NCBI RefSeq assembly: GCF_026914185.1
Contig: NC_070574.1
Span: 2,232,501 to 2,296,500 of the forward strand
Length of the DNA stretch: 64,000 bases
Source of the DNA: Puccinia triticina
Lineage: Eukaryota > Basidiomycota > Pucciniomycetes > Pucciniales > Pucciniaceae
Reading direction: 5' to 3'
The notes below the pieces were generated by a model that saw only the letters and a program-made list of their open reading frames with translations, did not search any database and was not told the DNA's origin. Numbering within the stretch: the stretch's first letter is position 1; each line of letters starts with the position of its first letter. Positions 43,692 through 54,673 of the stretch are shown here, one piece after another. A program made the position numbers and the translations under genes.

Positions 43692-44175
43692 TAATGGCAA
43701 TGGTGGGCCAGCTACGCTAACCGTAGTGTTAGCGTGGCGTAGCGTAGCGGAATTCCACTAAATTTTAGCATAGCGTTAGCGGAATTGCGCCTTCTCTGCG
43801 CTAACGCTACGCGCAAAGGGTGCGCAGCTAATTTAGCTGTTAGCGTAGCATGAGCGCAGATGCGCGCAATTGCGCTAACGCTACACAAGCAGGGCGCAAA
43901 AGAGCGCGTGCTACAGTGCGCCACAGTGCTTTTAGCTGAAAAAAGGCCTTTTTTTCCGCTAAAAGCGCTGTAGCGCAGCGTAGTGACTGTAGCGGCGCGC
44001 TAACACTAACAAACAATTGGCGCGCTGTTAGTGCCGCTGAAACGTAGCGCAGCATAGCGGCGCTAACAGCACGCTGACGCTACTCAAAATGGGCGGGCAC
44101 TTTTTGCTGCTACGCTAACGCTAAGTGGCCCTGTAGCGTAGTGTAGCCTAGCGGCACACCGTTGCTAATGGTATC
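43692..44175. mobile_element. TAGCG-rich foldback element
   Basis: Left end AATGGCAATGGTGGGCCAGC and right end (minus strand) CATTAGCAACGGTGTGCCGC are imperfect inverted repeats around an array of TAGCG/CGCTA units. It resembles 18315-19587 in its core but has different ends. No target duplication was confirmed. Confidence 0.5.
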
Positions 44176-44821
44176 CATTCCATGGCATGTGAGTGAGGCC
44201 CAATGCCAACATATAAGCATTGGATATGTGCATCCCTGTTAATCCTAACTTAGCTAATTCCCTCCTCAGGGGAGCAAAGCAACCTCTGAAGGAGGGACTT
44301 GCGGGCTATGTCAACCCCGCGGCAGTAGAGAATTAGCACTTTTGGCAGAGACTTTTTTAAAATCAATATGCTGTCTTTGCTTCTGAACCTTTTTTTCTCC
44401 AATTTACATTTCTGGGATGGCTCAAGCTGTCCCCTTCTTTCTACTATTTTTTCTCATCCTCAACTCGTCTGGTTGAGCTGCAATCATCCAAGTTTATCAA
44501 AATCACAGAAACACAGAAGGCAAGATCAAAGTTTTTGCCTCTGCTCATTAGCAAAAATCCCATAAAAGTTTAAATTAATCCCCAAACACCCCGGAGGGCA
44601 CCTCGGATTGACCCTCCAGCCCGTGCCAGAGCAACAGGCAAAAAAAGGTTGGTCAAAAATGTAATCAAGGAGGCCCTAATCAAGTGATTAGTGGGCTCCA
44701 GGGAGGGGGTGGGACGAAAACAGATCCCCTGGGGGGACAAACAGCTTCCCTCACACCCTTTCAGTATCCGACCCAGCTGCACAAGACCTGGGTCCTCATG
44801 GTTTGCACCCTGAGCACCTCA
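44176..44821. other. Non-coding flank of the gypsy insertion
   Basis: No gene recognised. The left flank ends CCTCAACTTT, giving the left copy of the ACTTT target duplication. Confidence 0.4.
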
Positions 44822-44826
44822 ACTTT

Positions 44827-45408
44827 TGTCAGGGTTAGTCTCTTCTGTGACTACCACTGAATACAAAACTCGAGCAAACAAGGACTTCAGAAGATAGTTA
44901 AGAGAAATAGAATGGAGCTCGAGGTAGACATATATGAAGTACAAAAGTGAAATTGAGTAGAAGGATTTAGGAAAAGGAGTACAATGATGAAGAAGAGAGA
45001 GGAAAAGGAGGGGAAGACAGAAAGAGGAAAGGAATATAAAGCCCCAATCACGACCTAGTGTCGTAATAGCTTGGGCTTGGTAGGGATGAGACTAATTAAT
45101 CCTAATCTTTTCTCTCGGTAAATCTAATCTAAGGATCTCTTTGCTTTGAGGTCCTTTGGCTTTTAAGTGGTTTATGCGCGCTTCTGAGCGCTTAGACCTT
45201 TTCATTTATCCCTAGGAGATAAGAAAGGTTTTGTAAGGGGAATGACCATTCTCTATTGAGAGCTGCTAGTCTCAATAGAGTTAGAATCCAAGTTGCGCTT
45301 CAATGCGCGCTCTTCCTGGCTCGGAGAGGTCTTTCCTTGCTGCGCTAGGCGCTCTATGGTCGCCTTATGGCGCATGAGTGCTGTAGTCTCATGCGCTCGA
45401 GGCTGACA
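44827..45408 (-). repeat. 3' LTR of the complete gypsy element
   Basis: 582 bp with TGTCAG/CTGACA ends. The last about 50 codons of pol (after SGGE) run into it and stop at 45253. Confidence 0.92.
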
Positions 45409-47835
45409 TTCGCCCCCACTAAAAAGGATGGCTCTAATACCCGAGCCGTTTGAAGATCTTTTGCTTGCTCTGTATTTTCTAAGTAGAACGTCTGCACCTT
45501 GGATTTTATCTTGAGGCAGCCATTTGTCTGTGTCGGCCGTCTGGTTTTTAAACCTAGTTAGGTAAAGTCGGCAGTCTACGCCTAGAATTCTAGTCAGCTT
45601 TTCGTCAAGAATTTTGCTAGGTGTTCCTTCTGGTTCGTTGTTGACAAAGGGCGGGGTCGATGCCTGATGCTCTGCAGGTGAAGAAGTTACCGGCTTCTTG
45701 TATTTTTTAACGAGACTGATAGGAAAGGTGGGATGTTTCAAGTCAAACCCTTCCGTCAGTAGCACTTCGACTGCATTATGCCCATGAAAGCCTTTTACTA
45801 TAAAAGGTCCTACAAACGCGTCTCTAAGTTTCCTCGGCCCACCTAAATTGTTAAAGTTAACAGTGGAGACTAGTACAAGGTCCCCTATTTTTAGGTCATG
45901 ATCTCTATGAGTTTTATCCCAACGTTCTTTATTGTATTCCACCGCGTCGGCTACCGACTGACTGGCTTTTGCTTCCGCCTTAATCATCATTTCTTGGAAG
46001 CAAGCTGCCGACGGGTGGACTTGCACCGTGTGACTCAGCAGCATGTCCTTGGGCATTCTAGGGGTCCAACCTCTTTCCAGCTCGAAAGGGCTGATACCCG
46101 TTGTAGAATGCTTACTAGAATTGTACGCGTATTCTAGAGCGGGTAATAATGACACCCAATTGTGAGTATACCCTTCTGCGTCCTTAAATTGAAGTCCATA
46201 CGCACAATAGCGCCGAATCATGTCTTTGAGCGTTTGTATCATCCTCTCCGCCAGTCCGTCGGTCTGGGGATGATATGCTGTGGAAAATGCTAGCTTAGTC
46301 CCCAGAATATTGAAAAGGTTCTTCCAGAACTCGGAAGTGAACTTTGGATTGCGGTCACTAATAATGACTTGCGGGCACCCAACGTCGCTAACAATAGAGT
46401 TCCAGAATATTAATGCTACCTCCATAGCCGTGTTATCTTTATGACATGGAATAAACTTAGCACGTCTGGAAAAGCGGTCTACCACTACTAAAACTGCGTT
46501 GAAGCTTTCTTTACCTGCTGCCGGGAGGGCGGTAACAAAATCCATATTAATCACCTCCCAACGGTCTTTAGGTTCCTCTATTCTTTGCAGGAGACCAAAT
46601 TTCTTCCCCGTGGATCTATTTGCCTTTTGACACCTGTCACAAGTGTCGCATTATTGTTCAACATCTTTTTTCCAAGTTGGCCACCAAGCTAGAGCTCTTA
46701 TTCGTTCTATTGTCCTTTCTTTCAAGAAGTGGCCTGCTCCTATATTGTCATGACACTCGTGCAATATCATTTCTATATGTTCTGCAGCGCAGAGGACCAG
46801 CGCGCAGTGGTTCTCAGATCTATGATAAAGGAGTCCATCGAGTAGCACAAAACGTCCTGATATAAAGCGTGATTTCCACGGTTCGTCAAGCTGCGCGCTA
46901 AGGTCAGGTCTCGGTGTTTTAGATTGAAGTAAGCCAATAAGGCATAAGGTGTTCTTTTCAGACTGATAGCTTTTTTCTACTGAATCCCAAAACTTGCTTG
47001 CTAAGCCGCTAACGGAGATGGCCATGATACGTACTTCTCTTTTGGTTTCTTCCAGATCCGATGCCGGATTAGATTCATCGTTAGGCAGTGCCCATCTGGA
47101 TAGTCCGTCGGCGTTTTTGTGGATTATTCCGTCCCGGTGCGTAATTGTCATTGATCCCCTCCACATTTGGATGGATATCTGCCAGCGTAACATGTGTCGG
47201 CTAGGCATTGTCATGTTTAGCAGAGATTTAAGAGCAATACAATCTGTAATAACCTCAAAAACGCAGCCATCTAGATAGTAATAGAGCTTTTCCAAAGCCC
47301 ACACTAGGCATAGACACTCTAGCTGTGACGCTCCGTAGCGTTTTTCTGAATTTTTAAGTTGCCTTGATATGAAGCAGATGGGTCCTTTGACAGGTTTATC
47401 ATTGATAATCTGTATTTGATGCAGTGCGGCTCCTAGGCCCTCCATACACGCGTCAACATACAGCTTAAAAGGTTTATTAGGATCCGGGTGGAAAAGTAAC
47501 GGTGCAGTGGTCAAAGCTTCTTTTAGGTCTTCATAAGCTTCAACTTGTTCTTTTGTCATTTCAAACCCTACTGCCGGGCTGCATAACTTGTACAAGCATC
47601 CGGCAATAAGGCTAAATTTTTTCACATGCAACCTGTAATAACCGGCGAACCCTAAGAAGGATTGGAGCTCTTTTGTGTTGGATGGTATTGGTTTTAACAA
47701 GACTGCCGCTACGCAGTGTTGATCAATTCCCAATGAAAGGCCATTGACTACATGGCCCAACGCTTTTAGCTCCTGGAATCCAAATGAGCATTTAGACAAG
47801 GAAATCTTCATATTCATTTTATTTTCGTAGTACAA
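45253..47835 (-). pseudogene. Gypsy pol: RT thumb, RNase H, integrase, chromodomain-like tail
   Basis: The part from 47835 starts after the RT palm ([20 protein letters not shown]). RNase H follows ([35 protein letters not shown]), then the integrase zinc finger ([21 protein letters not shown]). An in-frame TAA at 46651-46653 interrupts it just before CDTC. The rest (45253-46554) holds [49 protein letters not shown] with the integrase D, D and E, then NFNNLGG and the chromodomain-like [18 protein letters not shown] 1-nt frameshift near 47830 separates it from [13 protein letters not shown]. Intact otherwise, so readthrough or trans-complementation cannot be excluded. Confidence 0.9.
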
Positions 47836-47884
47836 TTTCGAGTTTGTCTAGGTGATCTTCCCATGTTTCAGTAAAAATGATTTA

Positions 47885-48061
47885 TGGTGTTCAAAGTTGG
47901 TTTGCATAATTTTATGCATGCATAAATCATAAAATCATAAAATCTTTTTTGCAGGGGATATGACTGTCTGATTATGTAATACAAAATTTCCTCACCAAAA
48001 TATTTTTATGATTTCATGATTTATGCATGCATAAAATTATGCAAACCAACTTTGAACACCA
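47885..48061. mobile_element. 177-bp mariner-type MITE, copy 1
   Basis: Near-perfect foldback: TGGTGTTCAAAGTTGGTTTG at the left is mirrored at the right, and flanked by TA on both sides, as Tc1/mariner insertions are. The core includes ATTTTATGCATGCATAAATC. Confidence 0.8.
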
Positions 48062-48086
48062 TAATTATATCATCAATGTATATTTA

Positions 48087-48263
48087 TGGTGTTCAAAGTT
48101 GGTTTGCATAATTTTATGCATGCGTAAATCATAAAATCATAAAATCATCTTTGCAGGGGATATGACTGTCTGATTTTGTAATACAAAATTTCCTCAGCAA
48201 AATATTTTTATGTTTTTATGAATTATGCATGCATAAAATTATGCAAGCCAACTTTGAACACCA
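48087..48263. mobile_element. 177-bp mariner-type MITE, copy 2
   Basis: Same length and nearly the same sequence as copy 1, 25 bp away. TA is present on the left; on the right it adjoins the GGGGCAGG foldback. Confidence 0.78.
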
Positions 48264-48267
48264 AAAA

Positions 48268-49445
48268 AGGGGCAGGCTAAATCCACACCAAAAAATTACT
48301 TCATCCACTCCAAAAATGGAGTGAACAGTAGTCCACTCCAATTTTCATTGGAGTGAACCATAGTCTACTCCAAATTTTGTTGGAGTGAACAAAATTACAC
48401 TCCAAAAAAGCCTGTTTTTTGGAGTGTACCCATGATGCACTCCAAAAATTTTGGAGTGAACCCAATTCCACTCCAAAAATATTTTTTCAAGGGAGATTTT
48501 TTTTTTTGGAGTGCACAGATGTTTACTCCAAATTTATTGGAGTGGATTAAGGCTTCTCAAATTTAAAAAAAAAGGGGCAGGCTAAATCCACACCAAAAAA
48601 TTACTACATCCACTCCAAAAATGGAGTGAACAGTAGTCCACTCCAACTTTCATTGGAGTGAACCATAGTGTACTCCAAATTTTGTTGGAGTGAACAAATT
48701 TCCACTCCAAAAAAGCCTGTTTTTTGGAGTGTACCCATGATGCACTCCAAAAATTTTGGAGTAAACCCAATTCCACTCCAAAAATATTTCTCCAAGGTAA
48801 AATGATTCAGTTTTTTGGAGTGCACAGATTTTCACTCCAAATTTATTGGAGTGGTTTTCAACAGTATTGCAGTAAAATAAGTCAGGGTTCTCAAAGAGGA
48901 AAGAAACCTTATGTCAGCATCATATGTGTATTTAAAATACATCAAAAATTATGTATGTAAAATGTTTTCAGTTTCTACAATGACTAAAACCTGAACCAGA
49001 AATAAATTCAAGGGGATTAAATTTGGTTGGTTCATGTGCCTACTACTGCCCTAAAGTTTTCCTGGTACTCCACCCCAAGAACTTGGAATATACATTTTTC
49101 AAAGTTACATGCTTACAGATTTAAAATTGCATTTTTTTAAATTCGAGAAACCTTAATCCACTCCAATAAATTTGGAATGAACATCTGTGCACTCCAAAAA
49201 AAAAGATGAAAAAAATGTTGCTTGGAAAAAATATTTTTGGAGTGGAATTGGGTTTACTCTAAAATTTTTGGAGTGCATCATGGTTGCACTCCAAAAAACA
49301 GGCTTTTTTGGAGTGTAATTTTGTTCACTCCAACAAAATTTGGAGTAGACTATGGTTCACTCCAATGAAAGTTGGAGTGGACTACTGTTCACTCCATTTT
49401 TGGAGTGGATGAAGTAATTTTTTGGTGTGGATTTAGCCTGCCCCT
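48268..49445. mobile_element. GGAGTGNAC foldback MITE(s) in the reverse transcriptase
   Basis: AGGGGCAGGCTAAATCCACA occurs at 48268 and again at 48573; the inverted counterpart ends CCTGCCCCT at 49445. The arms are arrays of CACTCC/GGAGTG units at about 25-bp spacing. Probably one element (48573-49445) next to a second, half copy (48268-48560). Confidence 0.72.
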
Positions 49446-49835
49446 AATTATAAGCCATAATTGGCTAAGTTCTTCGTGAAACTCTGTATCCATCATTATT
49501 TGAAAATGAGACGGCACATTTTTTATCCCAAACGGCATGCGGAGATATTCATGGATTCCTAAGTGGCAGATGATGCGTAAAACTTTCCTGCTATCTGGGT
49601 CCACCACATTTTGGTGGAAACCCTTGAGCACGTCCATACATGTTATATATTTTGCTTTATGGAGGCGTGTTAGTAATTCCATAATTTTCGGCATTGGATA
49701 TCTGTCCGGGGTTGTATAGCTGTTAAGCGCACGGAAATCGCCTACTAGCCTAGACTTGCCGTTATGCCAAGCTGTAATAAATGGAGTTGTAATATCTACG
49801 TTTTCATTCGCACCTACCTTGCGGATGATGCCCAT
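49389..49835 (-). pseudogene. Gypsy reverse transcriptase palm fragment
   Basis: Reads VGDFRALNSYTTPDRYPMPK, MDVLKGFHQNVVDP, LRMPFGIKNVPSHFQ and QLWLII, the RT region up to but not including the YxDD active site. The frame then runs into the MITE. The upstream junction to protease is broken by a frameshift near 49840-49950. Confidence 0.88.
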
Positions 49836-49948
49836 TTTAATAAGCAGCGCTATGTGTTCTTCTAAAGCAGCCTTGCTTCTAGGGCTTGCTGGGTAAGGTG
49901 CTTTGCGCAGCGCTGGAGGATATGGCCTATCTATTGTTAGTGTGATTT

Positions 49949-50696
49949 TTACCTCATGTGACCTCTGATAGCCCCAAAGGGTTCTTCTGCAGTAGCAAAG
50001 GCTTTGCGGTTACTCTGAAGGGTAGTCATGAGTTGATTTTTATGTTTGTCCTCTAAATCAGGACCTATCTTCGATGTTTCAATGACTTCTTGTTTGAAAC
50101 TATCTCTTCCTGCTATTATTGATAATATGGAGTTTATTGATGCTTCAAACTCGAATATTTTTCCTTTAACGGAAAATTTCCTTCCAGAATCATTCAGGAG
50201 GGATATGTTGTAGTAAGAAAGATAGTCGTTGCCCATAACAAAGTAGCGGACAGGCATATTCTCCATTACTACAAAACGGATAATGAATTTAAAGGAATCA
50301 AAACAGATCTGTACTTTCACTATTCCCAACGGTTTTAGAGCTCCCGTGAAACTATGGAACTTCCCAGGTTTTGTTGGTAGGATGTACTTTTTCCAGTCTT
50401 CGCAATATCGACTGAGGTAGTTTTCACTTACTACCGAGTTTACCGCACCGCTGTCTAACAAAACTGTGCATTCTTTGCCTGCGCAAAGCATCCTGACTAA
50501 GTTATTTCTCCCTTCCGGAGCGGTAACTGCTAATGCTGGACTGGAACCTATCACTAGGTCATTATCATCATCTACTTCGCTATCTGATTCCTCCTCATGT
50601 TGTATCTCTTCCGTATCACCTATGTTATTGATTTTCTTTGGGCAGTTCTGAGAAGTGTGACCAGTCTTATGGCATGTGTAGCATTTGACATCCCCT
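49949..50696 (-). pseudogene. Gypsy CCHC zinc knuckle and aspartic protease segment
   Basis: Minus strand from 50696: VKCYTCHKTGHTSQNCPKKI is a CX2CX4HX4C zinc knuckle. After an acidic linker, TVLLDSGAVNSVVSENYLSR gives the retroviral-type aspartic protease site (LDSGA). It ends at a stop near 49949. Confidence 0.85.
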
Positions 50697-50705
50697 GTTT
50701 GTCAG

Positions 50706-51338
50706 GGCGGGTCTCTATCGTGGCCGCGCCCTGAATATAAACCTTAGTTATATTCTAAGGTTTCAGCTGATCTCAGCTGTCACGACATCAGTCGGAACTC
50801 GACTTGGCCGTAGCACAAGGAGGAAAGCCGCGCCTCCGTCTGGAGGGGCTGGTTGAGCGTATACAACCGGAATCCAAAGGACTCGAAGAACTGGTCCTGT
50901 CTAGGACAGGGAAGAGAGGAAAGGAAAAAGGCCCGACTTACCTAGTGAAACAGGGAGTCGGGTCGAGTGCGGAAGGGATGAAAATGAGAAATAGATGGAT
51001 CGAGTAAAACCCCAATCGTTGTGTTCGGCGTGCGTAGTCGAATGCAACAATGTAAGCGGGTGTGGTAACTGATCTGGGGGATCTTCCGGTGTGCGGAGAT
51101 CCCTCATGCTGTATACCCAGCTTCTAGCTGGTTGGCTTGTGGTCCGCGGACCACGGGTCGTCGTTCAGAGAACTTTGTGAGAAGTTCCTTGGAACCTACC
51201 CAGTGGGTATGTTTCACTCGCGACCCCGGCGCGAGCCTGAGAGTCATCATCCACGGCTTCTGCTCCCAGCCGGATCCTAAACCCCGGTAGCTACAGAGCC
51301 GCCGGTGACAGGGTCGCCATCTTCGGTGGCGGCCCGCA
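50706..51338. mobile_element. 633-bp insertion with 9-bp target duplication (MULE-type)
   Basis: Perfect 9-bp direct repeats GTTTGTCAG at 50697-50705 and 51339-51347 flank a non-coding insert. Its ends are GGCGGGTCTCTATCGTGG and, minus strand, TGCGGGCCGCCACCGAAG, which are only loosely inverted. A 9-bp duplication is the Mutator hallmark. It lies exactly between gag and the zinc knuckle. Confidence 0.72.
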
Positions 51339-51364
51339 GTTTGTCAGTCTCTGTGCTGACTGCG

Positions 51365-53650
51365 TTAGCAGATGGCTGACACTGTTAAAGTTGGTGTACG
51401 GTCCTTAGTCTTGGCAGACTTAGCAACAGTCTTCTCAGGCATTGCCGTTTTCGGGAAAAACTTCTTCCTGCCTAACCTTGTTTTATCGACAATATCTTCA
51501 AGCACGTTAATTAGAGCGCTCATATCCGCTTTAGTAGAGCCCATTGATGTTTTGGCTGCATATTCTACTTCGCGGTCCATCAGTCCTAACAGTCTAAAGT
51601 TGATGGACTGCAAAGATAGCTGAGGCTCAAAGTCTCTGAGTCTTTTGTATTGCCTGGTGACCCACGATGATACTGGTGTCTCTCCTGCAATGAATTTGTC
51701 CTTATCAAAAGCTTCTTGTTTCTTTCTCATCCAGTTAGAGGTACCGTATTGCAAGGTAATAGCTCTTTTCCAAAAATCCCATTTTTCTGTAGAGTGATCC
51801 TTCCGCATAGCTTTATACCATAACCCAGCTACTCCAGTGAGTATGGAGAGTAACTTAATCTGTATGAATTTGTCTGGCACTTTGGTTTCAGCTCTGCATG
51901 TATTGATCCAGTCAATAAACTCAGTGTGATCATACTCTCCTTGTCCCGAGAATTTTGGCCACTCCAGCTTATTGACTGCTCCCCATAGATGTTTCTGTAT
52001 TTCAGATACACTGTGGTGTGATGGTTGCTCGAACGGGGCATGATAGTTATCCTGAGTGTTATGAGACAAGGGCGGTCTGTTATACGTGTTCCTATTTATA
52101 GGTTCCTTTTCAAGACCTTTGGAACAATTCTCCGACCCTATCCGGTCATTAAGCTGGGCCAACTCTGACCTTACATCCGCTCCGTCTTCTCTGAACTGGC
52201 TTAGTAACCTGTCCAATTTAGTGCTTAAAGCGGAGAAGTCTTTACGGTGCCCTTCGTCTAACTCTGCTATCATTGCTTTTACTGTTCCTTCTGAGATGGA
52301 GGAATGATTCTTCTCTTGAATGGCTGTCGCGAGGTTCTTAATCTCTTGAGTTATACCAAACAGCATGACATTGCTACTACTTGGTATCGCCGTTTCTAGT
52401 TCGATACTGCTAGATTTCTCTTGGTCAGGGTTTTGCCTGAGCGTGTTCTCTGACCTAGGGGAGAACTCTCTAGCTTGTTCTCTATCAAGACTTAAGGCCA
52501 TAATCTCAGCTCCTAGAGATTCAATTCTTGCTGCTACATCTTGTACTGCGTATACTAGTTTCTGATCTTGCGATCCTATTATTGCAGAAACTTCCCTTTT
52601 TATACTCTCAAGTTGTTTACTCATCTCTCGTTTAAGATGCGTACTTAAGTCTTCTAAGTCTTCCTTAAAGGTGATTTTATTAAACTCACATTCGCAACTA
52701 TTGCTCGCGTTCTTTTCTGGGATCTTTGCTGTAAGAGTTTGTATGGTTTTGCCAAAATCCTTAATCTGTTTATGGTGGGATCCGCTCTGGAGCAAGATTG
52801 AATTACAAAGATTGCTGATATTAGTGAATGCAGTAGTAATGTCTTTACAATGAGTGTTCAATTTATCATTAGAGTGTTGAATGGATTTGGAAATCGGGGT
52901 CAAAAGTTCTTGGTGAAAGGATTTCAAAGAGGAGATTAATTCAGATTGAATGAAAGGGCGAAGATTTGCCAATACTAGTTTACTATTATCATCTATTATC
53001 TCTTTGATTTGGGTAAACAATAAGGAAAAAACTTTCTTCGCATCGCAGATTGTAAGGGGACCTAGTTCCCTCGGCGACGAGCTCTGGACGACCCGTCCAG
53101 ATGTTGATACGCCCCCTGAATCGTTTGAGACATCCTGAAGAGTTCGGCGTACATCTGTCTCTGATGGTTCTGCCGACCTCCCATCCTTCCGTGTCCTGGA
53201 GGAGGATCGCCTGGGTTTCTCGGAGCTGGATTCTCTCGAGCTCTTTGCTCTACTGGGCGATGGTCGTCGTTCCTGTTGTAGGGATGATTCCTGTTGAGGT
53301 GATGGGTCGGAGGGACTTGAGTCCGGTGAATGGAAAAGGGATTTCAGCCTTCCATCAAAAGCAGGAGAGGCTCTCGGCCTATCAACTCCTCCAGGATCCT
53401 GTGGGATCCCATGGCTTGTCAACGTAACATTTCCATTGTGCGTGTGCTCCCCCCCGATACCGCTTGGAGGTACTGTTGTTTGCAGAGCAGGTGGTTCTAA
53501 AATATGAACTCCGCCTCCGGCGGCCAACTTTGTCTTTGGTGCCTTACTTGTTGCTCGCTTAAAGTCCCCTGCTGGGACCAGCGGTGGGTGGGAGGATCTA
53601 GTGGACGAAGCACAAGAAACATTGTCAGATACATCTGATTTGTTAGGCAT
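51365..53650 (-). CDS. Gypsy gag (capsid) polyprotein
   Basis: The ATG at 53650 starts a 761-residue frame: Ser/Pro-rich N-terminus, a long helical and probably coiled-coil middle, then a gag-like segment KLEWPKFSGQGEYDHTEFID, TGVAGLWYKAM and SSWVTRQYKRLRDFEP. It stops at 51365, shortly before the 633-bp insertion and the displaced zinc knuckle. Function by family: capsid formation around element RNA. The frame is intact. An upstream ORF ends 21 nt before its start. Confidence 0.85.
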   Translation of the reverse strand: MPNKSDVSDNVSCASSTRSSHPPLVPAGDFKRATSKAPKTKLAAGGGVHILEPPALQTTVPPSGIGGEHTHNGNVTLTSHGIPQDPGGVDRPRASPAFDGRLKSLFHSPDSSPSDPSPQQESSLQQERRPSPSRAKSSRESSSEKPRRSSSRTRKDGRSAEPSETDVRRTLQDVSNDSGGVSTSGRVVQSSSPRELGPLTICDAKKVFSLLFTQIKEIIDDNSKLVLANLRPFIQSELISSLKSFHQELLTPISKSIQHSNDKLNTHCKDITTAFTNISNLCNSILLQSGSHHKQIKDFGKTIQTLTAKIPEKNASNSCECEFNKITFKEDLEDLSTHLKREMSKQLESIKREVSAIIGSQDQKLVYAVQDVAARIESLGAEIMALSLDREQAREFSPRSENTLRQNPDQEKSSSIELETAIPSSSNVMLFGITQEIKNLATAIQEKNHSSISEGTVKAMIAELDEGHRKDFSALSTKLDRLLSQFREDGADVRSELAQLNDRIGSENCSKGLEKEPINRNTYNRPPLSHNTQDNYHAPFEQPSHHSVSEIQKHLWGAVNKLEWPKFSGQGEYDHTEFIDWINTCRAETKVPDKFIQIKLLSILTGVAGLWYKAMRKDHSTEKWDFWKRAITLQYGTSNWMRKKQEAFDKDKFIAGETPVSSWVTRQYKRLRDFEPQLSLQSINFRLLGLMDREVEYAAKTSMGSTKADMSALINVLEDIVDKTRLGRKKFFPKTAMPEKTVAKSAKTKDRTPTLTVSAIC

Positions 53651-53671
53651 GGTCCTTTTGACTTTCTATAA

Positions 53672-54202
53672 CTAACCCGTTAGTATAATAATGTCAGAAT
53701 CACTATTGTTATTGCCTCCGTTCACAGGAACAGTAGGATTCTCTCCGGTCAAGTAACGCTGAAGGATTTCGGTAGAAGCTTGCGACTGGTCTCTGGTCCC
53801 AGGTTCCTGAGCAGGAATAGCTAAAGCAGGATCAATTTGAGGGTTTCTGCCGATGGAGGGTAAAGGAGCAGTCGCTGGGATAGGGGTCGTAGTGGTAGCT
53901 GTTCTAGGTTGAGTCACTGCGGTACTACAATTCAAACCAGTAGGTGGAGCGGTCTGTTCTCTCCGTCTGAAAATACTCGCGAATAGATGCTCAATACTTC
54001 CTTGGTTGTCAACCTCGGAACGACTTGAGTTGCTGCTATCAGGGTTATCGTTTGGACTGACTACTGGTTCTACTGGAAGGTTTGGATTATTCTCAGGTCC
54101 GAAAACAACACGAGAATTTGGATTCTCTTCAGGACCGAAAACAACTCTAGAGTTTGGATTCTCTTCAGGACCAAAAGGAATGCCTGTAGTAAGGGTAGAC
54201 AC
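53672..54202 (-). CDS. Upstream ORF of the gypsy element, unknown function
   Basis: An open frame of about 176 residues between the 5' LTR and gag, with FGPEENPNSRVV repeated three times near the start and a Thr/Pro-rich middle, ending SDSDIIILTG. No ATG is in frame at its beginning (the first codon here is GTG), so it may be spliced to a leader exon or start at a non-AUG codon. It ends 21 nt before the gag ATG. No domain recognised. Confidence 0.5.
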   Translation of the reverse strand: MSTLTTGIPFGPEENPNSRVVFGPEENPNSRVVFGPENNPNLPVEPVVSPNDNPDSSNSSRSEVDNQGSIEHLFASIFRRREQTAPPTGLNCSTAVTQPRTATTTTPIPATAPLPSIGRNPQIDPALAIPAQEPGTRDQSQASTEILQRYLTGENPTVPVNGGNNNSDSDIIILTG

Positions 54203-54673
54203 TGGAGTTTTATATGAGTATCAAGCGGAACCAGGTAAGTTTTGTTCTAGTACCAAGATTTTTGGCTCACTTCCAGTGTAGGATCAGGATGGTTAATCGT
54301 GATGCTTTGGTTTACGGACGAATCTATACAGCCGTGACTGTGGGTAATTACGGGTTTTGAAAGCGATCTTAGGATGACTTGTCTGACAGCCAGACCGGAT
54401 AAGAGGATGCAAAGATCAAAGGACTCTGGAGCTGAGCTTACCAGCTAATACGGTAATGAAGATATCGGCGATACTCTTCGTCAACTGAATCAAACGATCT
54501 CAGTGACATGTCACTAATCCGGCGGATGTCTAGTGCGTAAAAAATCCGAGTCGGCGATTCCAGGATTATAAAGACCTCAGTGTCAACCAACCACTGGGTA
54601 ACAGAAAAAAAGGAAAAGGGGATTTCACTGACCAAGGTCTTGAGTGAGATCAATTCCCAATTAGGCCCCCAAA
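54203..54673 (-). other. Gypsy 5' leader
   Basis: Sequence between the 5' LTR and the upstream ORF. It begins (minus strand) TTTGGGGGCCTAATTGG, the expected primer-binding position, and has no convincing gene. Confidence 0.55.
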
